A DNA stretch of 45,862 bases from Acidimicrobiales bacterium (lineage in GTDB: Bacteria > Actinomycetota > Acidimicrobiia > Acidimicrobiales > JAHEJN01): positions 1 through 45,862 of the forward strand of contig JAHEJN010000020.1 of assembly GCA_024638845.1 (NCBI GenBank), read 5' to 3'. The notes under the pieces were generated by a model. The model had not been told where the DNA came from. It was given only the letters and a program-made list of their open reading frames with translations, and did not search any database. The position numbers and the translations under genes were made by a program. Numbering within the stretch: position 1 is the stretch's first letter; every line of letters starts with the position of its first letter. Shown piece after piece: positions 41,974 through 45,862 of this stretch.

Positions 41974-43139
41974 CCTGTTCCCTCGCTCACGACGACGTTG
42001 TCGACCGGAAGCTCCATGACCTCACGCGTACGGGGATGCACGACCGTGCCGTTGTGAACGATGGTCGCGGGTCCGACGACCTCGTCGTCGAGGCGTACCG
42101 CGAACCGGTCCTCGTCGCCATCGCCGCCCCGCATCCGACCGACGAGCTCGTGGAGGTTCCGCGAGTACATCGTGCTGGCGTCGGTGGCGACACGGCTGGC
42201 CAGGTCGGTCGGTCCGAACACCCGCGCTCCATCGACACGAACCACCTCGTCGACGACGGTGCCCTCGACGTTGCCGCCGCTCGCCGCGGCCATGTCGATG
42301 ACCACCGAGCCGGTCTGCATCCGTTGGAGCATGGCGCGGGTGACCAGCAGGGGAGCTCGACGCCCCGGCACCTGGGCGGTGGTGATCACCACGTTGGCGT
42401 CGGCGACGTACTGCTCGAGGATCTGCTGTTGGTGCTGGGCAGTCTCGGCGTCGACCTCGGTGGCGTAGCCGCCCTCATCGGCCGCCTGGGTGGGAGCCTC
42501 GACGAACTTGGCTCCGAGGCTCTCGACCTGCTCGCGCGTCTCGGGCCGCAGATCGTAGGCGTGGACAACGGCGCCGAGCCGGCGAGCGGTGGCGATCGCC
42601 TGGAGGCCGGCCACACCGACTCCGAGAACCAACACCCTTGCCGGTCGGACGGTTCCGGCGGCGGTGACGAGCATCGGTACGAGCTTGGGCGATTCGGCCG
42701 CAGCCAGGAGCGCCGCGGAGTAACCGGCGGCAGTGGCCTGCGACGAGAGCGCGTCCATGGCCTGGGCCAGTGTCGTGCGCGGTACGGCCTCGGCGGCAAC
42801 GGCAGTGATCCCCTGCTCGCGGCACGCGGCGATCAGCTCGGTGTCCGCGAAAGGGTCGAGGAACGACACCAGGATCGAACCTGGGGTCATCAGGGCGATC
42901 TCGTCGACCGCGGGAGGACCGACGCGCAGCACGATGTCGCACTCGTGCGCGGCCGCCGTCGAGTCGACGAGCGTCGCACCACTGGTCTCGTAGGCGGCGT
43001 CGGGGAATCCGGCGGATTCACCGGCTCCGGACTGCACGACGGCGTCGAGGCCCCAGCCGGTGAAGACCTTGACCGATGTGGGCACCGCGGCGACGCGACG
43101 TTCGTTCGGCCCCGATTCGACGGGAATTCCGATACGCAT
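41970..43139 (-). CDS. pntAa: NAD(P) transhydrogenase subunit alpha, part 1 (NAD-binding)
   Basis: A 389-residue soluble subunit with two Rossmann domains. RIGIPVESGPNERRVAAVP, GVGVAGLQAIATARRLGAVVHAYDLR (NAD-binding) and TAQVPGRRAPLLVTRAML are typical of PntA/alanine dehydrogenase-like chains. The start at 43139 (MRIGIPVES) is preferred to 43160 on homology. TACCGT lies nine bases upstream and may be the -10. It heads the transhydrogenase operon. Confidence 0.95.
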   Translation of the reverse strand: MRIGIPVESGPNERRVAAVPTSVKVFTGWGLDAVVQSGAGESAGFPDAAYETSGATLVDSTAAAHECDIVLRVGPPAVDEIALMTPGSILVSFLDPFADTELIAACREQGITAVAAEAVPRTTLAQAMDALSSQATAAGYSAALLAAAESPKLVPMLVTAAGTVRPARVLVLGVGVAGLQAIATARRLGAVVHAYDLRPETREQVESLGAKFVEAPTQAADEGGYATEVDAETAQHQQQILEQYVADANVVITTAQVPGRRAPLLVTRAMLQRMQTGSVVIDMAAASGGNVEGTVVDEVVRVDGARVFGPTDLASRVATDASTMYSRNLHELVGRMRGGDGDEDRFAVRLDDEVVGPATIVHNGTVVHPRTREVMELPVDNVVVSEGTG

Positions 43140-43197
43140 GAAAGAGCCACGGTAGGGCATGGGCGGGGCTGGTCGAAACCCAGCGGCCAGAAGACCG

Positions 43198-44397
43198 TCA
43201 AATGGCCGGACGGCGAGAAACCAGGAAGACGCCCGACCGGGGCTTCGGGGTGAAGTAGCTCGATTTCGGCGGGAGGATGTCGCCCCGGTCGGCGCCGTTC
43301 ATGATCGATTCGGTGGGCGTGGCCGCGAGGAGGAATCCGACCCGTCCATGCTGGCAGCGGGACGCGACCGCTTCGATCCCGAGTGTGGCGGGCACGTCGT
43401 GGAGGCGGGGGTCGGTTCGCGGCGAGACGATTCCCATGACCTCGGCCAGCACCTGTTCGTGGAGCCATGCCACGTCGAGATCGAGGCCCGTGTCGTGCGG
43501 CACGAGCCGCCACCACCGGTTGCCATGGACAACGCCGAAGGAGCCGGCTGCAGTAGGAGCGGCGGCGATCGGATCGGACACCTCGGTGAGGTCGGCGACC
43601 CTGGACAGAGCCGCGAGGAGCTCGTCAGTCGACCAGTCGGTGTCGACCAGGCGATGGAACGCCACGGTGTGGAGCTGCTCGGCCGGGAAGACTGCCCCGA
43701 GAACGTTGTGCTGCGGGCCCCCGGCCCCGGGGTGGAGTCGGTCGATGTCGTCGCGGTACCGAAGCGCGGCGACCAACCGGTGGTGCCCGTCGGTCACGTA
43801 CAGCCGCTGGTCGTCGAAGGCCTCGGTGATCTGCTCGGCGATCACGGTGGGCACTCGCCAGACGGTCTGGGACAAGCCGCCGATCCCGACGAAGTCGAGG
43901 AGCGGGTCGCGATCGATCACCGAGCCCAGCAGTGCATCGAGCCCGGCAATGGGTCGGTGAGTCAGACCGACCGGGCTGGCCGAGGCACCGACGATGCGCA
44001 GGTGCAGGGCCAACTGGTCCTCCCGGTCGGTGCGGGTGCGCTCGTGGGGCCGCACCATGTCGCGGTCATGGGCGACGAGGGGAACGTCGCCGACCACCGC
44101 GGTCTGTCGATGGGTGCCGGTGTCGAGCCGGTACAGGTAGAGGGCCGGCGGCAGCTCCCGATAGGCGCCGGCCGCGAGCAGTCGCTCGAGATTGGCTCGG
44201 TTCTGAGCGGCGGATTCCTCGGGCGTGCGCTCGCCGGTGGTGTCGTCCTGGTAGGCCCGGGTGACATGGAGGAAGCTGTCGGGGTTGGCGGCCATGAACT
44301 CGTGGCGGCGGGCGTCGGTGATCGCCGTCGCCGCCGGCGCCACGACCCGTTGCGCCCAATCGGGCGCCACGACGGCGGCAGGCACGGGTGTCAGCAT
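43198..44397 (-). CDS. DUF1015 family protein (SerK/SbnI-like)
   Basis: A 399-residue DUF1015 protein. The N-terminus LTPVPAAVVAPDWAQRVVAPAATAIT differs from the usual RP-x-x-G-LR opening, but LYLYRLDT, VVGDVPLVAHDRDMVRPHERT and the DGHHRLVAALRYRDD motif are diagnostic. Family members include free serine kinases (SbnI, SerK) and ParB-like nucleotidases, so a nucleotide-dependent kinase role is possible. A TAGCGT -10 lies six bases before the ATG. The gene is divergent from the phosphoribosyltransferase gene. Confidence 0.88.
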   Translation of the reverse strand: MLTPVPAAVVAPDWAQRVVAPAATAITDARRHEFMAANPDSFLHVTRAYQDDTTGERTPEESAAQNRANLERLLAAGAYRELPPALYLYRLDTGTHRQTAVVGDVPLVAHDRDMVRPHERTRTDREDQLALHLRIVGASASPVGLTHRPIAGLDALLGSVIDRDPLLDFVGIGGLSQTVWRVPTVIAEQITEAFDDQRLYVTDGHHRLVAALRYRDDIDRLHPGAGGPQHNVLGAVFPAEQLHTVAFHRLVDTDWSTDELLAALSRVADLTEVSDPIAAAPTAAGSFGVVHGNRWWRLVPHDTGLDLDVAWLHEQVLAEVMGIVSPRTDPRLHDVPATLGIEAVASRCQHGRVGFLLAATPTESIMNGADRGDILPPKSSYFTPKPRSGVFLVSRRPAI

Positions 44398-44403
44398 GCG
44401 CGG

Positions 44404-44409
44404 ACGCTA
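44404..44409 (-). promoter_or_regulatory. Leaderless -10 box for the DUF1015 gene
   Basis: TAGCGT on the minus strand, six bases (CCGCGC) before the ATG at 44397. Confidence 0.45.
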
Positions 44410-44501
44410 CCAGCGGGTGTCGCCGACGATTTCTACGCGTGAGTCGCGAGGGGTAGCTTCGGGGCTTCCTGCACGGAGCGATGACTCGAGGTTGCGTCCA
44501 G

Positions 44502-45008
44502 ATGAGTGCCGAACGTGAAGTCATGGACTGGTCGATCTACGGTCGAGCGGTGCGGGACCTGGCCCAGACCGTGGCCGACGACGGCTACCAGCCCGACATC
44601 ATCCTCGCCATCGCTCGTGGCGGGCTGTTCGTGGCTGGTTCGCTCGGCTACGCGCTGGCTGTGAAGAACCTGTACGTGATGAACATCGAGTACTACACGG
44701 GCATCGACGAACGCCTCGACGTGCCGGTGATGCTGCCGCCCCACGTGGACTTCATCGATCTGCACGACTCGAGGATCTTGATTGCCGACGACGTCGCCGA
44801 CACCGGCCACACGCTCGCGCTGGTGCGCAACCACTCGATGGGCAAGGTGGCCGACGTGCGCTGCGCCGTGCTCTACGAGAAGCCGCATTCGGTCGTGCAG
44901 TGTGAGTACGTGTGGAAGCGAACCGATCAGTGGATCAACTTCCCGTGGTCATCCGACGAACCCGTGGTCGCTCCCGGCGAGGGCCAGACGTCGGTGCGCG
45001 ACGCCTGA
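44502..45008 (+). CDS. Phosphoribosyltransferase family protein
   Basis: A 168-residue type I PRTase. RILIADDVADTGHTL is the PRPP-binding loop, and IILAIARGGLFVAGSLGYAL is the N-terminal pyrophosphate loop, resembling xanthine/hypoxanthine-guanine PRTases. The start at 44502 (MSAEREVMDW) is preferred to an ATG at 44481, where a GGAG lies too close. TAGCTT at 44454-44459 may be the -10. The C-terminal VWKRTDQWINFPW motif is common in the gpt-like group. Purine salvage is likely but substrate unproved. Confidence 0.85.
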   Translation: MSAEREVMDWSIYGRAVRDLAQTVADDGYQPDIILAIARGGLFVAGSLGYALAVKNLYVMNIEYYTGIDERLDVPVMLPPHVDFIDLHDSRILIADDVADTGHTLALVRNHSMGKVADVRCAVLYEKPHSVVQCEYVWKRTDQWINFPWSSDEPVVAPGEGQTSVRDA

Positions 45009-45120
45009 GGACCACCTCGCTGGTCAGTGAGCGCGTGCCCGGCGGGTGGGCCGCAGCCGGGACGGCCGCAGCTGCTGGATGCACGGATCTCGCCTTTCGC
45101 AGTCGATCATCGATCGAAGC

Positions 45121-45137
45121 CCGGGCCATCGGCCCGG
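45121..45137 (+). terminator. Perfect GC hairpin downstream of the PRTase gene
   Basis: CCGGGCC (45121-45127) and GGCCCGG (45131-45137) form a seven-base-pair stem with an ATC loop, 112 bases after the PRTase stop in the convergent intergenic region. No T-tract. A weaker GACCA/TGGTC hairpin lies directly after the stop. Confidence 0.4.
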
Positions 45138-45219
45138 CAAGTGAATGGAACATGGGACACTCCTGCGGTGTCGTCGTGTTCACACATGAGTGCGCACCAA
45201 GGGTCGTGATACGAAGAAG

Positions 45220-45243
45220 ACCGCAACCGCGTGAAACTGCGGT
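45220..45243 (-). terminator. Terminator of the HNH gene
   Basis: ACCGCA (45220-45225) and TGCGGT (45238-45243) pair around a 12-base loop, three bases after the HNH stop, and on the minus strand are followed by CTTCTTCG, a partial T-rich tail. Confidence 0.55.
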
Positions 45244-45246
45244 GGG

Positions 45247-45862
45247 TCAGTCGATCTCGGTGCCGTCGGGGCGGGCGGTGTGCCAGTGGCCGGTGGGGTC
45301 GCGCCAGACGCTGAATCCACGTTGTTTCCACCGGTTGTGCCTGCCACACAGTGGCGCCCCGTTTCCGGGGCAGGTACTGCCGCGTCGGGAATGTTCGGTG
45401 AGGTGATCGATCTCGCACTGGCTGGTGGGTCGGTGACAGCCGGGCCAGACGCAGGCGGTGGACTGGAGCTGGACGGCGTGGCGGGCCGATCCGGTGAACC
45501 GACGGGCGCGGCCGAGGTCGATCACCGTGCCGGCTGCATCGGTCACCACGCGGCGCATCTTGGCGACGAAAACGGTGCTCGCGGCTTCGGTGGGTTCGAG
45601 GGGGATGCCGTCGATGGTGGAGCAGCAGTGGGTGCGAGGATCGAATCGAGGTGATTCCCCCGTGGCCAACGACGCCAGCATCGCCTCGAACGACTCGCTG
45701 CTCCACACGATGTTGTGCACCAGATCGGTGGCGGGAGACCCGGGGGCGCCGGCGGCGTCCTGGGCCATCTGCCAGAAGGCGTCGGCCCGGCGCTGAGCGG
45801 GATCTCGGGGCAGGTCGGCGTAGCAGGCGTCGTCGCCGTGCTCGGCTCGGGCCTTCTCCCAG
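45247..45862 (-). CDS. DUF222/HNH endonuclease domain protein (5' end beyond window)
   Basis: The C-terminal 205 residues are inside the window; the open frame continues past 45862. The HNH module is ACVWPGCHRPTSQCEIDHLTEH followed by CGRHNRWK, with two Cys pairs for a structural zinc and the H-N-H catalytic set. Upstream is the DUF222-type helical region. Such 13E12-like proteins are abundant and often multi-copy in actinobacteria; their role is unknown and they are not by themselves evidence of a mobile element here. TGA at 45247-45249. Confidence 0.88.
   Translation of the reverse strand, partial: WEKARAEHGDDACYADLPRDPAQRRADAFWQMAQDAAGAPGSPATDLVHNIVWSSESFEAMLASLATGESPRFDPRTHCCSTIDGIPLEPTEAASTVFVAKMRRVVTDAAGTVIDLGRARRFTGSARHAVQLQSTACVWPGCHRPTSQCEIDHLTEHSRRGSTCPGNGAPLCGRHNRWKQRGFSVWRDPTGHWHTARPDGTEID

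Noticed and set aside
45247-45862. HNH gene as part of a homing endonuclease or mobile element
   Set aside because: It is a DUF222/HNH protein of the kind scattered through actinobacterial genomes; no intron, repeats or transposase are nearby.
1-45862. CRISPR array, tRNA, rRNA or IS element
   Set aside because: No regularly spaced repeats, cloverleaf with conserved T-loop, rRNA-like sequence or transposase motif was seen on either strand by reading.

Overview
The window is high-GC, tightly packed DNA with many ATGA/GTGA/TGATG start-stop overlaps, GTG and TTG starts, and promoters whose -10 box sits 6-7 bases before the start codon. Together with mycothiol-linked families (an Rv2466c-type nitroreductase, a TIGR03084 DinB-like protein), glucosyl-3-phosphoglycerate synthase and a DUF222/HNH gene, this points to an actinobacterium, probably an aerobic Acidimicrobiia-like lineage that degrades fatty acids or terpenoids. 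The class assignment is inference. No rRNA, tRNA, CRISPR array, insertion sequence or prophage was recognised.

Layout. 1-2713: the tail of an unknown gene, a decayed acyl-CoA ligase end, then a short MetE-like methyltransferase with two VOC proteins. 2931-5580: a CaiB/BaiF CoA-transferase overlapping a citryl-CoA lyase-like gene, then a membrane protein. 5644-12246 (minus): cysS, a sulfatase, a lipoprotein joining a haem-c site to a PHM-type copper monooxygenase module, and a TAP-like hydrolase lipoprotein. 12440-14408: a mycothiol-dependent nitroreductase (minus), divergent from rpmB-rpmG and an HD-domain gene. 14412-24514 (minus): a CoA-ester catabolic cluster (biotin-dependent carboxylase beta and alpha subunits, AtuA-like protein, TetR regulator, acyl-CoA dehydrogenase, nitronate monooxygenase-like protein, SDR, crotonase), with a divergent TIGR03084 gene. 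25403-33113: a PAQR/hemolysin III protein, two sets of ABC exporters, a nucleotidyltransferase and MsrA. 33174-37822: an envelope-stress pair (TPM-like protein, PspA), a 40-aa membrane peptide, GpgS and a flippase-like protein. 37840-43139 (minus): a GH13_18 glucosylglycerate phosphorylase-like enzyme, an alpha/beta hydrolase and the three-gene proton-translocating transhydrogenase. 43198-end: DUF1015, a phosphoribosyltransferase and a truncated DUF222/HNH gene.

The standout is the gene at 12440-13087 (minus). Its conserved redox motif, CPWC in this family, is encoded UGA-Pro-Trp-Cys. Family-conserved sequence continues in frame on both sides of the UGA, and a hairpin fitting the bacterial SECIS pattern follows 10 bases later. 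The gene is best read as a selenoprotein version of the Rv2466c mycothiol-dependent oxidoreductase. An ordinary gene caller would cut it at 12973 and lose the active site.

Other systems worth attention are a 26-bp inverted repeat over the only clear TTGACA promoter, upstream of the carboxylase operon; the convergent GpgS and glucosylglycerate phosphorylase genes, suggesting synthesis and recycling of glucosylglycerate; the cytochrome c/copper monooxygenase lipoprotein coupled to a sulfatase; and a set of at least ten leaderless promoters that also help to correct start codons.
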